This document shows positions 55,162-64,000 of a stretch of 64,000 nucleotides of DNA, piece by piece. The notes below the pieces were generated by a model. The model worked only from the letters and a program-made list of their open reading frames with translations, was not told the DNA's origin and did not search any database. Location of the stretch: assembly GCA_030220185.1 (NCBI GenBank), contig JASPKZ010009849.1:1-64000 (forward strand), written 5' to 3'. This stretch comes from Diploptera punctata (lineage: Eukaryota > Arthropoda > Insecta > Blattodea > Blaberidae). A program made the position numbers and the translations under genes. Every line of letters begins with the position of its first letter. Position 1 is the first letter of the stretch.

Positions 55162-57350
55162 GATGTTTTTATTATTAATTTCATACATCTCAATGATGGA
55201 TAAATCATATTTAAAGAGAAAAATTATACGCTCAGACCGGGACTTGAACCCGGGACCCTTGGTTTTCTAGTCCAAGTGCTCTACCATTTGAGCTACCTGA
55301 GCAAGTACCGATCTAAACGCAAATCTTTCTCTCTATACGTTGAAATTCCCGCCCCAAATGCTTTGAAGCCTTTGCTTCTATCTTTGCAAATGGCGGCTCC
55401 TATATTAAGAAGACATATTTGGGAATTATACATTACATTATAAATGCCAGTACGGCTATTTTCGATGTTTTTATTATTAATTTCATACATCTCAATGATG
55501 GATAAATCATATTTAAAGAGAAAAATTATACGCTCAGACCGGGACTTGAACCCGGGACCCTTGGTTTTCTAGTCCAAGTGCTCTACCATTTGAGCTACCT
55601 GAGCAAGTACCGATTTCTAAACGCAAATCTTTCTCTATATACGTTGAAATTCCCGCCCCAAATGCTTTGAAGCCTTTGCTTCTATCTTTGCAAATGGCGG
55701 CTCCTATATTAAGAAGACATATTTGGGAATTATACATTACATTATAAATGCCTGTACGGCTATTTTCGATGTTTTTTATTATTAATTTCATACATCTCAA
55801 TGATGGATAAATCATATTTAAAGAGAAAAATTATACGCTCAGAGCGGGACTTGAACCCGGGACCCTTGGTTTTCTAGTCCAAGTGCTCTACCATTTGAGC
55901 TACCTGAGCAAGTACCGATCTAAACGCAAATCTTTCTCTATATACGTTGAAATTCCCGCCCCAAATGCTTTGAAGCCTTTGCTTCTATCTTTGCAAATGG
56001 CGGCTCCTATATTAAGAAGACATATTTGGGAATTATACATTACATTATAAATGCCAGTACGGCTATTTTCGATGTTTTTATTATTAATTTCATACATCTC
56101 AATGATGGATAAATCATATTTAAAGAGAAAATTTATATGCTCAGACCGGGACTTGAACCCGGGACCCTTGGTTTTCTAGTCCAAGTGCTCTACCATTTGA
56201 GCTACCTGAGCAAGTACCGATCTAAACGCAAATCTTTCTCTATATACGTTGAAATTCCCGCCCCAAATGCTTTGAAGCCTTTGCTTCTATCTTTGCAAAT
56301 GGCGGCTCCTATATTAATGATGGATAAATCATATTTAAAGAGAAAAATTATACGCTCAGACCGGGACTTGAACCCGGGACCCTTGGTTTTCTAGTCCAAG
56401 TGCTCTACCATTTGAGCTACCTGACCATTTTTCTCTTTAAATATGATTTATCCGTCATTGAGATGTATGAAATTAATAATAAAAACATCGAAAATAGCCG
56501 TACTGGCATTTATAATGCAATGTATAATTCCCAAATATGTCTTCTTAATATAGGAGCCGGCATTTGCAAAGATAGAAGCAAAGGCTTCAAAGCATTTGGT
56601 GGGCGGGAATTTCAACGTATATAGAGAAAGATTTGCGTTTAGATCGGTACTTGCTCAGGTAGCTCAAATGGTAGAGCACTTGGACTAGAAAACCAAGGGT
56701 CCCGGGTTCAAGTCCCGGTCTGAGCGTATAATTTTTCTCTTTAAATATGATTTATCCATCATTGAGATGTATGAAATTAATAATAAAAACATCGAAAATA
56801 GCCGTACTGGCATTTATAATGTAATGTATAATTCCCAAATATGTCTTCTTAATATAGGAGCCGGCATTTGCAAAGATAGAAGCAAAGGCTTCAAAGCATT
56901 TGGTGGGCGGGAATTTCAACGTATATAGAGAAAGATTTGCGTTTAGATCGGTACTTGCTCAGGTAGCTCAAAGCACTTGGACTAGAAAACCAAGGGTCCC
57001 GGGTTCAAGTCCCGGTCTGAGCGTATAATTTTTCTCTTTAAAATGATTATCCATCATTGAGATGTATGAAATTAATAATAAAAACATCGAAAATAGCCGT
57101 ACTGGCATTTATAATGTAATGTATAATTCCCAAATATGTCTTCTTAATATAGGAGCCGCCATTTGCAAAGATAGAAGCAAAGGCTTCAAAGCATTTGGGG
57201 CGGGAATTTCAACGTATATAGAGAAAGATTTGCGTTTAGATCGGTACTTGCTCAGGTAGCTCAAATGGTAGAGCACTTGGACTAGAAAACCAAGGGTCCC
57301 GGGTTCAAGTCCCGGTCTGGGCGTATAATTTTTCTCTTTAAATATGATTT
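55162..57350. mobile_element. Palindromic array of tRNA-headed units with 13-bp TSD
   Basis: Flanked by ATCTATTTAAACC (55149-55161 and 57351-57363) within the PLE endonuclease tail. Five minus-strand tRNA-like parts (55230, 55532, 55837, 56139, 56354) face three plus-strand ones (56653, 56957, 57250), with the junction at about 56424. The tRNA-like head is the GCTCAGG type of the 16 kb array, with a full 7-bp acceptor stem and T-stem CCGGG/CCCGG. The left tail is long (gatgtttttattattaatttc) and the right tail is short (ctctttaaatatgattt). Confidence 0.93.
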
Positions 57351-57739
57351 ATCTATTTAAACCTTTGGAATTAACAGTATGGGAAAAGATATATACAGTA
57401 TTACCCCTCTTTTACACTTTTCAAGGGACCAAGGGAAAAATGGTGTAAAATAGGGGAAAGTATAAATTGAGGGAAATGAAGTTGAGCTCAAAAATGTTAA
57501 TACCCCCATACTCTGCATCCATTTCAGAACATGAAAAAAAACAGATGGGGATAATATACTACAGTATTACCCCTCTTCTACACTTTACACGAGGGAAAGT
57601 GGTGTAAATTTGGGGAAGGTGTAAATTATGGAAAACGAGGAGGAGCTAAAAAATGTTTACCCTCACATTCAGCAACCATTCTAGAACATGCAAAAAGCAG
57701 TGACTGAGATAATATACAATATTGGCTAAATAATGTAAT

Positions 57740-57888
57740 GTTTCTTTTAATTTAAAGTAAAATTCTTCACACCTCACCTCATATCCTGTCTTTTATTTAT
57801 TTAGAAGACAAAATATCAGGTGAGGCGTAAAGAATTTTATTTTAAATTAAACCTCATGGTGATATTCCTATAATAGTTCAATGTAATG
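57740..57888. mobile_element. Small PLE-derived palindrome
   Basis: The left arm is taaagtaaaattcttcacacctcacctcatatcctgtctt; the right arm is aagacaaaatatcaggtgaggcgtaaagaattt, ending aaacctcatggtgatattcc. The flanks aatgtaatg on both sides (57732-57740 and 57891-57899) suggest a ~9-bp duplication. It is the same subfamily as 23752-24175. Confidence 0.65.
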
Positions 57889-58154
57889 AGTGTTTTGAAC
57901 TGCTGTAAACATAAAATTACTTTATTCCTTTTACTTTCACCATTTAAAAAATAAATAACAAGGAGAGGTCCAGCAAGCAACACTATGAATCTTTATTGAG
58001 AGATTAAAAAAAAGTTGTTTTGCCATATAAGTACTCTGGTTGAATTCCAGAAATGTTTATTAAAGTTCTGAGCCAACTTCGTTGGTTGATGAACATGCTC
58101 TGTCTTTATCGATTGTACAAAAGACAGCTTCGTTGGCTCAATGAACTTGCACTT

Positions 58155-58237
58155 ATATTTAACTTTTATAGGAATTAATCACTATGAGGTTTAATTTATG
58201 GTGAAATTGAATATTTCTTACCTCATTTAATTTCACC
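58155..58237. mobile_element. 83-bp minimal PLE-derived element with 14-bp TSD
   Basis: Flanked by ATGAACTTGCACTT (58141-58154 and 58238-58251). It holds only a terminus (ggaattaatcactatgaggt), a loop with short arms (ggtgaaatt / aatttcacc) and ttacctcattt. It shows how little sequence the palindromic class needs. Confidence 0.85.
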
Positions 58238-59097
58238 ATGAACTTGCACTTGCTATATATCGATTGCACAGAAGCGAGATAATCGATCAAATAAATTGAA
58301 TATCTTCAATATTTAATGCTGAAGATCGACGTGATGTGATGTAAATTGTGGGCAAACAAAATTTCAGAAACGTAAAAGCAAGGTTTTATAATACATTGTG
58401 AATATAGGGAAACTGAAGGGACCTTTAAAAAATGTTGTAAAATGCAGGAATGTAAAAGTGGGGTAATACTGTATTTAAAAAAAACATACTAGAACCATGA
58501 ACTTCGAAGATTCCGGAAGAACCAAGCTTGATTACAAAGTTCTTCAAAAATACACCAGATGGCAGTTTAGAAAATTACTCCTTCAAAAGTACACCATGGC
58601 AATTTAGATAATTACTGGCAAAAGAAAAAAATTGACTGTCGTGAAAACAGCTGATGGTGCAAAAGATGGTTCTCCGATACTGTGGTGCTGTGTTTAAAAA
58701 AAAACATAGATATATGAGGTAAGAAGAATTCACGATTCATTTGATTCTTATTATGTTTCCTTTGTTTATTCACTGCAACTTGATCACATTATTATTTGCC
58801 AAATAGGATCACAATATTGGAAGAATGTATCCTAGTGGAAAAAAAATTAAACACATCGAACTGTATATTATAACCAACAAAATAGCTTATTGATTTATTT
58901 TTTTAGTAAACAACTCAGTAAAATCGTTATTTAAAAACACAATTATTCAACACACAATTATCAAATGTGTAGTTCGAAGGAATCTTGTTCATTATTTGCT
59001 ACATTCAATGTATTTGTTGGAGGGTCAGACACTGCAGAATAATGCTCTGACCTTATTTTTTAAAAATACAGTAGGAAGTAACATTAAGAGGTTACAT

Positions 59098-59275
59098 TAA
59101 GTCCGTCGTTGTGGCATTGTCGGTAGAGTCCCTACCTTTGACTCTGGTTATCCGGGCTCGATTCCTGGTGGGGTAAGGGATTTTTAAATCTCAACCTTTG
59201 GACTGGGTGTATGTGTGAGTGTGCCGTGTCCTAAGTTGTACCCATTGGGTTTAATTCCTCTAAAAAAATTAAGTA
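59098..59275 (+). mobile_element. tRNA-derived SINE-like repeat, family C
   Basis: A tRNA-like head (gtggcattgtcggtagagtc as A-box region, gggctcgattcctgg as B-box) is followed by ggactgggtgtatgtgtg and gtgccgtgtcctaagttg. The 'ggactgggtgtatgtgtgttgt' module is common in arthropod SINEs. It is a single copy here, preceded by a PLE terminus-like ggaagtaacattaagaggtt. Confidence 0.6.
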
Positions 59276-59584
59276 AATATCTGAATTATTAATGCTCTGA
59301 CCTGTTCAGAATATTAAAAAGGAGGAGCTTTCTTTATCACAAGAATAGGAGGTGGTAAAGAGAATTTAATAAAGAGCGAGGTGAAACACAACTGTCATTG
59401 GTTGTAAAACAAAATTCATTGAAATGTGATTGGTCATTGACTCCCATTTGGAGCATGAGTTAAATAGTCATTAACAATAAATGTGAAGAGACACAAGTGC
59501 ATGATCTACACAATAAAGCTAAAGGCAAAAAAATGGGTTTCTATCATTAACAAACCAGAAAATTTTATTTTAAAATCATTAGGA

Positions 59585-59850
59585 AGTAACATTATGAGGT
59601 TTAATTTGATATTTGAGTTTGTATTTTTTAACATTCTTATCTCATGTGATTGTTTTGTCGAGCATATGTTTCAAAACTGTTGCTCCATCGTCAGCATTTT
59701 CACAAACTGTGTTTGTGAACTGTGTTTCAACCATTTCCCTTTGCAAGAGTGCAAGCAGGAAGCAGATATGGCAGTTAAAAAGAAGATGGAATATGAAAAC
59801 AGTATTTAAAATGCATCATGAAAATTTTGCGAATAGAACAAAATAAAATC
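59585..59850 (-). mobile_element. PLE 3' end, decayed
   Basis: It begins aggaagtaacattatgaggttt and continues with aacattcttatctcatgtg, then agcatatgtttcaaaactgt, the minus-strand body seen in the 44300 subfamily. A small internal inverted repeat (cacaaactgtgtttgtg) may be what remains of the centre. Confidence 0.55.
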
Positions 59851-60125
59851 TCTGGAATTCGTTGAAAATTTTAAATTTTGGTGTTATTTTGCATTATTGT
59901 AGGATTTTGCGTTATTTCACAATTCATAGATGCTTTTTGTAGGTTATAGGAAGTGGAGTTAAGAAATGGTACAAGAAAATGGAAAAATTAGAGCATTTTG
60001 CAACTTGCGAATTTCATGAATCTTTAATTATAGGGAATATCACTATGAGGTTTATCATACATGAGCCAATAGAATGTCAAACTCATTCATAATTTTTTTT
60101 ATTATGCATACTGTATCCTCTTGTA

Positions 60126-61419
60126 CGAGGGTCATACTGAAAGTTGTGAGCAACCCATTGTTAAAATTCAAATTTCAACAATGTAACAAAAACAACTGCA
60201 GGATCGTAAATCTACAGACTTTATACCACAACATTGCCGTTTTGTGGCGTCATAGCTTCTATCATGTGACCACATGCAGTGTTTCCAAAATGGCAGACAT
60301 CAATGTTTCGTTTCAACAGCGCGCTGTCATTGAATTCCTTGTTAAAGAGGAACAATCTGCTGTTGATATTCACCAAAGACTTCAATGTGCTTACGGAGAT
60401 GCCTGCATGGGTGCCAGCAGTGTTAGGAGATGGGTGAAACATTTTTAAAGATGGGAACACGAGTATCAAAGATGAGCCTTGTAGCGGTCGCCCACGCTCT
60501 GCCTCCACGGATTGCAACAAGGAAAGAGTTGATGCGCTCATTAGAGACGACAGGCAAATCACAGAGAATGAAATCGCTACAAAACTTGCAGTAGGACACA
60601 GTGCAGTGCAAGAAATGATTCACAGCTTAGGTTACCAAAAAGTTAGTGCCCGTTGGGTTCCACATTTATTGAGTGAAGACCACAAACTTCAGAGAAGAAA
60701 CCATCGCCCATAACATCTTTCAGAGTTTTAGAAATGAAGGTGATGATTTTTTGATGAGTTTTGTGACAGGTGACGAAAGCGTGGTTTCATCGCTACGAGC
60801 CTGAAACAAAACGCCAGAGTATGGAATGGCACCACTTGAATTTGCCATCAAAGAAAAAAGCGAAGACAGTGCAATCTGTTGGGAAAGTTATGGACAGCAT
60901 CTTCTGGGATGTGCAAGGTTGCATTCTGGTTGAATTTCTTGAACCTGGACAAACCATAAATGCTGCCCGCTATATCCAGACACTTGTGACAAACGCCCTG
61001 GAAGGAAGATCATTCTGCAACACGATAACGCGCGTCCTCACACTGCTCATGCCACTGTGGAGAAGATCAGGACATTTGGGTGGGAAACTCTTCCACATCC
61101 TCCCTATAGTCCCGATTTGGCGCCCTCCATCTACCATCTTTTCAGTTCTGTGAAGGAGCAGATGAGAGGCCAACGCTACGAGATGCTGGAGGATATTCAG
61201 AAAGCAGTGCGTCAGTGTCTTCGATCAGCTGGAACGGGCTTCTATCATAAGGGAATTTTCAAGCTTGTAGAACGCTGGACAAAATGTGTGCAAAGGAATG
61301 GAAACTATGTGAAAAGTAGCACAAAGGTCTGTAGATTAACATGGTGTACTTGGTTTGTCTAAAATAAATATAATGATTGTTTAAAAAAATGTTGCTCATG
61401 ACTTTCAGTATGACCCTCC
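60126..61419 (+). mobile_element. Mariner-like element, nearly full length
   Basis: TA-flanked (60124-60125 and 61420-61421). The inverted ends are CGAGGGTCATACTGAAAG at left and the complement of GGAGGGTCATACTGAAAG at right, extending to about 28 bp. Its 1,294-bp length is close to that of autonomous mariners, and the transposase covers the element from end to end, although broken. Confidence 0.92.
60290..61345 (+). pseudogene. Mariner transposase, frameshifted, third catalytic Asp lost
   Basis: It starts MADINVSFQQRAVIEFLVKE with the first HTH, then slips frame at about 60445 and continues through DEPCSGRPRS, EIATKLAVGHSAVQEMI (second HTH) and VSARWVPHLLSEDHK. The catalytic domain shows VTGDES (first D), then a frameshift to WFHRYEPETKRQSMEW, then QHDNARPHTAH (second D) and PPYSPDLAPSIYHLF. 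Mariner DD34D enzymes have Asp where this copy has Ile in APSIYHLF, so it would be dead even if the frame were intact. Confidence 0.88.
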
Positions 61420-61501
61420 TACATAAACATTTCTACTTTGTGTAATTTATTTGTAAGAAAGTAAGTATTTTTGGATGTTTCATAGTGAGTTTTATTTGTA
61501 G

Positions 61502-61690
61502 GAAAAGCTCATGGGTCACTTGGGTGTAGTATTGTATGAGTATCTTGGAGAAGAATACCCAGAAGTACTTGGAAGCATTCTTGGAGCACTGAAGGCAATC
61601 GTGAATGTTATTGGCATGACGAAAATGACACCACCCATCAAAGATCTTCTTCCCAGGTTGACACCTATCCTCAAGAACAGGCATGAAAAG
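61502..61690 (+). CDS. SF3B1: SF3B1 exon (residues ~968-1030)
   Basis: The acceptor is gttttatttgtag and the donor is GAAAAG|gtaaat. It has 63 codons: [20 protein letters not shown], then [19 protein letters not shown], then [16 protein letters not shown]. It matches SF3B1 closely, with no indels. It lies only 82 bp after the mariner element. Confidence 0.97.
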
Positions 61691-61699
61691 GTAAATATA

Positions 61700-62735
61700 T
61701 TTTTATTTAGAATACATTTTGGTTGAGGATAACTGTGTAAATAACAGAAACAATCCTGAAATAAAGAAAAATTAGAAGTCTCTTATTTGCAAAATATCTC
61801 AAAATAAGGTTCCTACTTTTTTTAAAACAAGACTGCCTTAAGATATGAAGTTATACATATGTCTGACTAGCATTTAGTTAAATTCCTATCTATACCCTAG
61901 AATGATTTCTTTGAATGTCAGTCTGCTTACCCTCATAAGTAGGGTCCGGATGTTAGGCACTTAAAAAATTCTAAATAGATAGGCAAAAAGGCACTAAAAA
62001 TTCAAAATAGGCTCTTACAAAAAATGGACTACAACATAATTTTTTACAGTCTTACGATTAAGAATATAAACATATGTTATCAATAGCATGCGAATATATC
62101 TCTTTAGGTATCTTAAAAAACTGTTCTAGAGGCAAAAAAAATAAAACACATACACTTGTTGCACCACTTTGTCTTTGAAGCACCTGTCTGTGTATGAGGA
62201 CTGCAGACTGAATTCAGTGTTGCCAACATCAAAAATAATATTGCCGTTTCAGCACCAGATGTGTGACAGAGAAAAAAAAAAGCTGCTGAGCCATCTTCCT
62301 CTTTGTCACTTAGCAATTGTTTGTATTGAAAAGAAGCAAAGAACTTTTCTCCAAGCCTTAGAGCCAGAGCATAATACAATGGGACATAGCTTAGGGCTAT
62401 ATCGCTTAACGGGAATGCATGAGGTGGAAAATACAATATTTACCTAACAGGAGTGCATTGAGGGGGAAAACCATTTGCCTGCTAGTTATTGGGTTATTGC
62501 CACCCTTATCCTAAATATTCTAAGGGAATTTATAAAAAGAACACTTGAAAACTTCTATGAAATAATTTGTGCCATGAAGTTTGTCCATTTCAATTAATTC
62601 CATTGAAATACTGAGTTAATTTCAAGAAAAAATTGCAAATAGGCATTTATAGGCATTATAAGCTTAAATAGGCATTTATAGGCAAAATGAAATTAATGAA
62701 AAACAACTCTAGGGTCGTTGGTATGAACTTATATG
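61700..62735. other. Intron DNA, no gene recognised
   Basis: A stretch rich in 'aataggcatttataggca' motifs (about 61970-62020 and 62630-62690) suggests a decayed repeat. Nothing coding is supported. Confidence 0.4.
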
Positions 62736-62751
62736 AAGTCACTTTTACAAT

Positions 62752-63376
62752 GTTTTTATTATTAATTTCATACATCTCAATGATGGATAAATCATATTTC
62801 CGATTGACGGTCTTTCCACTTTTCAGCGGTTGCCCTTTTACCAGCCGGCTGCTGGCCCTTCACATCCACATGTGTCAATCACAGAGGTAGATGATCAACA
62901 ACCAGTGTAGGGGTGACATGTGGTTAGCATGTCGAGTCCCCCAGCCGTTATAGCTGGTTCCTCAACCTGGAGCCGCTACTTATTGTAGCTACCCAATTGC
63001 CTCACGATGCTGGGTGGGCACCGGTCCCATACTGGCCGAAATACCATGAGAAAATTTCTTCCCCCCATGGAGACTCGAACCAGCGCAAGTCCCGTAGCTC
63101 TGTGCCAAGGCTTCCTACCTTAACCGCTCGGCTTTTAAAGAGAAAAATTATACGCTCAGACCGGGACTTGAACCCGGGACCCTTGGTTTTCTAATCCAAG
63201 TGCTCTACCATTGCATTTGGTGGGCGGGAATTTCAACGTATATAGAGAAAGATTTGTGTTTAGATCGGTACTTGCTCAGGTAGCTCAAATGGTAGAGCAC
63301 TTGGACTAGAAAACCAAGGGTCCCGGGTTCAAGTCCCGGTCTGAGCAGTATAATTTTTTTCTTTAAATATGATTTA
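62752..63376. mobile_element. Two-unit tRNA-headed palindrome with 13-bp TSD
   Basis: Flanked by TCACTTTTACAAT (62739-62751 and 63377-63389). One minus-strand tRNA-like part (about 63151-63211, truncated) faces one plus-strand part (about 63274-63347). The left tail is long (gtttttattattaatttcat) and is split by a family B SINE; the right tail is short (ctttaaatatgattta). The boundaries agree with those of 55162-57350. Confidence 0.9.
62798..63134 (-). mobile_element. tRNA-derived SINE, family B, copy 5
   Basis: A minus-strand copy: starts tccgattgacggtctttcc and ends ccttaaccgctcggct. It contains ggctgctggcccttcacatc and the B-box complement ggagactcgaaccagcgc. It sits in the tail of a tRNA-headed unit, as copy 4 does. 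Confidence 0.87.
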
Positions 63377-63678
63377 TCACTTTTACAATATCTATAATAA
63401 ATAACTATAGGCATTTTCCCTTACATCCGGTCTCTACTCATAAACATAATCGAGTAGCTACTTGAATTAAGTAGTAGTAGTCAAGTCCTTTTAATAGAAC
63501 TGAAAGTTGGGGTATTATAATATTTTCCACATTAGAGCGAATGATTTCATTGTCAAGTGCTCGACATTTAATTCTGTGGTGATTGATTTGTTGACTCAAA
63601 TCAAATAAGTCACCATATCTGTGTATATATGTAATTTGCTTCTAAGATGTGAGAAGACATTTTGAATTGATTTATTAG

Positions 63679-63855
63679 GTACAAGAGAACTGTATTGATC
63701 TGGTTGGACGAATTGCTGACAGAGGTCCTGAATACGTGTCTGCCCGAGAATGGATGAGAATATGTTTTGAACTGCTTGAAACTGCTCAAAGCACACAAAA
63801 AGGCCATTCGTCGAGCCACAGTCAACACATTTGGTTATATTGCTAAAGCAATTGG
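63679..63855 (+). CDS. SF3B1: SF3B1 exon (residues ~1031-1089), one indel
   Basis: The acceptor is atttattag and the donor is ATTGG|gtaag. It encodes [20 protein letters not shown], then [14 protein letters not shown]. An extra A (63779-63781 has AAA, AA expected) shifts the frame, after which [19 protein letters not shown] and IAKAIG follow. Phase 2 at the end fits the known SF3B1 continuation (Gly split by the intron). The remaining ~215 residues lie beyond the window. Confidence 0.94.
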
Positions 63856-63959
63856 GTAAGTTATGGCTTGTATACAAATTTCTTATAGCTACAAAGGAGA
63901 TAACTGGTAATTAAATTTAAGGATGAGCTTGTGTTCGAGCCTTAGCAAGGGTGGTAACA

Positions 63960-64000
63960 AGTTAGTTTTATTTTTTATTATTTCACTCACCTCATACTTC
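63960..64000 (-). mobile_element. PLE 3' end, cut by window edge
   Basis: The sequence tattttttattatttcactcacctcatacttc is identical to the left arms at 20290 and 30030, so another palindrome of that subfamily probably begins here and continues outside the window. Confidence 0.65.

Larger units (their letters stand above)
57396..58471. mobile_element. pogo-like non-autonomous DNA element, copy 2
   Basis: TA-flanked (57394-57395 and 58472-58473). The ends CAGTATTACCCCTCTTTTACA at left and the complement of CAGTATTACCCCACTTTTACA at right are terminal inverted repeats. A second left end occurs internally at about 57564, so the left side is partly duplicated. It shares the internal blocks of 27474-28377. 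The CAGT start, TA target and lack of coding capacity suggest a pogo-type MITE. Two PLE mini-elements are nested inside (57740, 58155). Confidence 0.75.
54766..58750. mobile_element. PLE palindrome with 13-bp TSD, host to two later insertions
   Basis: Flanked by TTATGTTTCCTTT (54753-54765 and 58751-58763). The left arm is 54766-55043 (long terminus gggaattttaacattatgaggt). The right arm starts at 55044 with a fragment of the endonuclease (EIEKSTIAAHSLLENHRIEK). It is cut at 55161 by the tRNA array, resumes at 57351 (LFKPLELTVWEKIYT), and is cut again at 57395. It resumes at 58472 (FEDSGRTKLDYKV-like, out of frame), ending at gaggtaagaagaattcacg. Without the inserts it would be about 700 bp. 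Confidence 0.88.

Noticed and set aside
10447..63855. SF3B1 as a pseudogene
   Set aside because: Introns, splice sites and phases are intact and the protein is nearly invariant outside four run-associated single-base indels.

Overview
The window is invertebrate, almost certainly insect, nuclear DNA: AT-rich, intron-dense, with a nuclear copy of mitochondrial DNA (TGA read as Trp) and a heavy load of Penelope-like elements (PLEs), mariner/Tc1 elements, tRNA-derived SINEs and LINE 3' ends. A cockroach or termite is my guess from the SINE and LINE style; this is not proven.

The only host gene I recognise is SF3B1 (U2 snRNP splicing factor 3b subunit 1) on the + strand. Eleven exons from 10447 to 63855 encode roughly human residues 275-1089. 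The N-terminal exons lie upstream of the window and the C-terminal HEAT repeats downstream. All junctions are GT-AG and phase-compatible. Four single-base indels, three in short homopolymers and one in a dinucleotide run, break the frame in three exons. I read these as consensus errors rather than gene death. Introns run from about 2 kb to 12 kb and are packed with transposons.

Layout. 1-10.4 kb: SINEs, a PLE fragment, two related Harbinger-like exon remnants, an inverted PLE pair with reverse transcriptase and GIY-YIG endonuclease. 10.4-28.6 kb: SF3B1 exons with a fold-back mariner, an apparently intact Tc1-like transposon, a four-unit tRNA-like array, a decayed pogo-like transposon and several PLE palindromes. 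28.6-34.8 kb: a cluster of short palindromic elements. 35.2-40.7 kb: a 5.5 kb palindrome of tandem tRNA-like units. 41-49 kb: PLE, NUMT, LINE and mariner copies. 50.7-58.8 kb: a PLE and a PLE palindrome inside a 240-bp tandem repeat, then another PLE palindrome that contains a tRNA-like palindromic array and a pogo-like element. 59-64 kb: SINE, mariner, last SF3B1 exons and a small tRNA-like palindrome.

Most unusual signal. Many insertions are head-to-head palindromes with their 3' ends facing outward, flanked by direct repeats mostly 10-14 bp long. Two otherwise unrelated sequence classes share this design: PLE 3' ends, and units headed by a tRNA-like sequence with the common tail AATTTTTCTCTTnAAATAT. 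In both classes one arm is always longer than the other by a fixed terminal segment. One 12-bp target (TATAGTTACCGT) was used by one element of each class. PLE subfamilies with unrelated bodies share a terminal stem-loop with compensatory changes (TATGAGGT/ACCTCATA, TTGAGGT/ACCTCAA, AAGAGGT/ACCTCTT). I infer that the PLE machinery mobilises tandem or circular tRNA-headed RNAs, a SINE-like or retrozyme-like partnership I do not know to be described.
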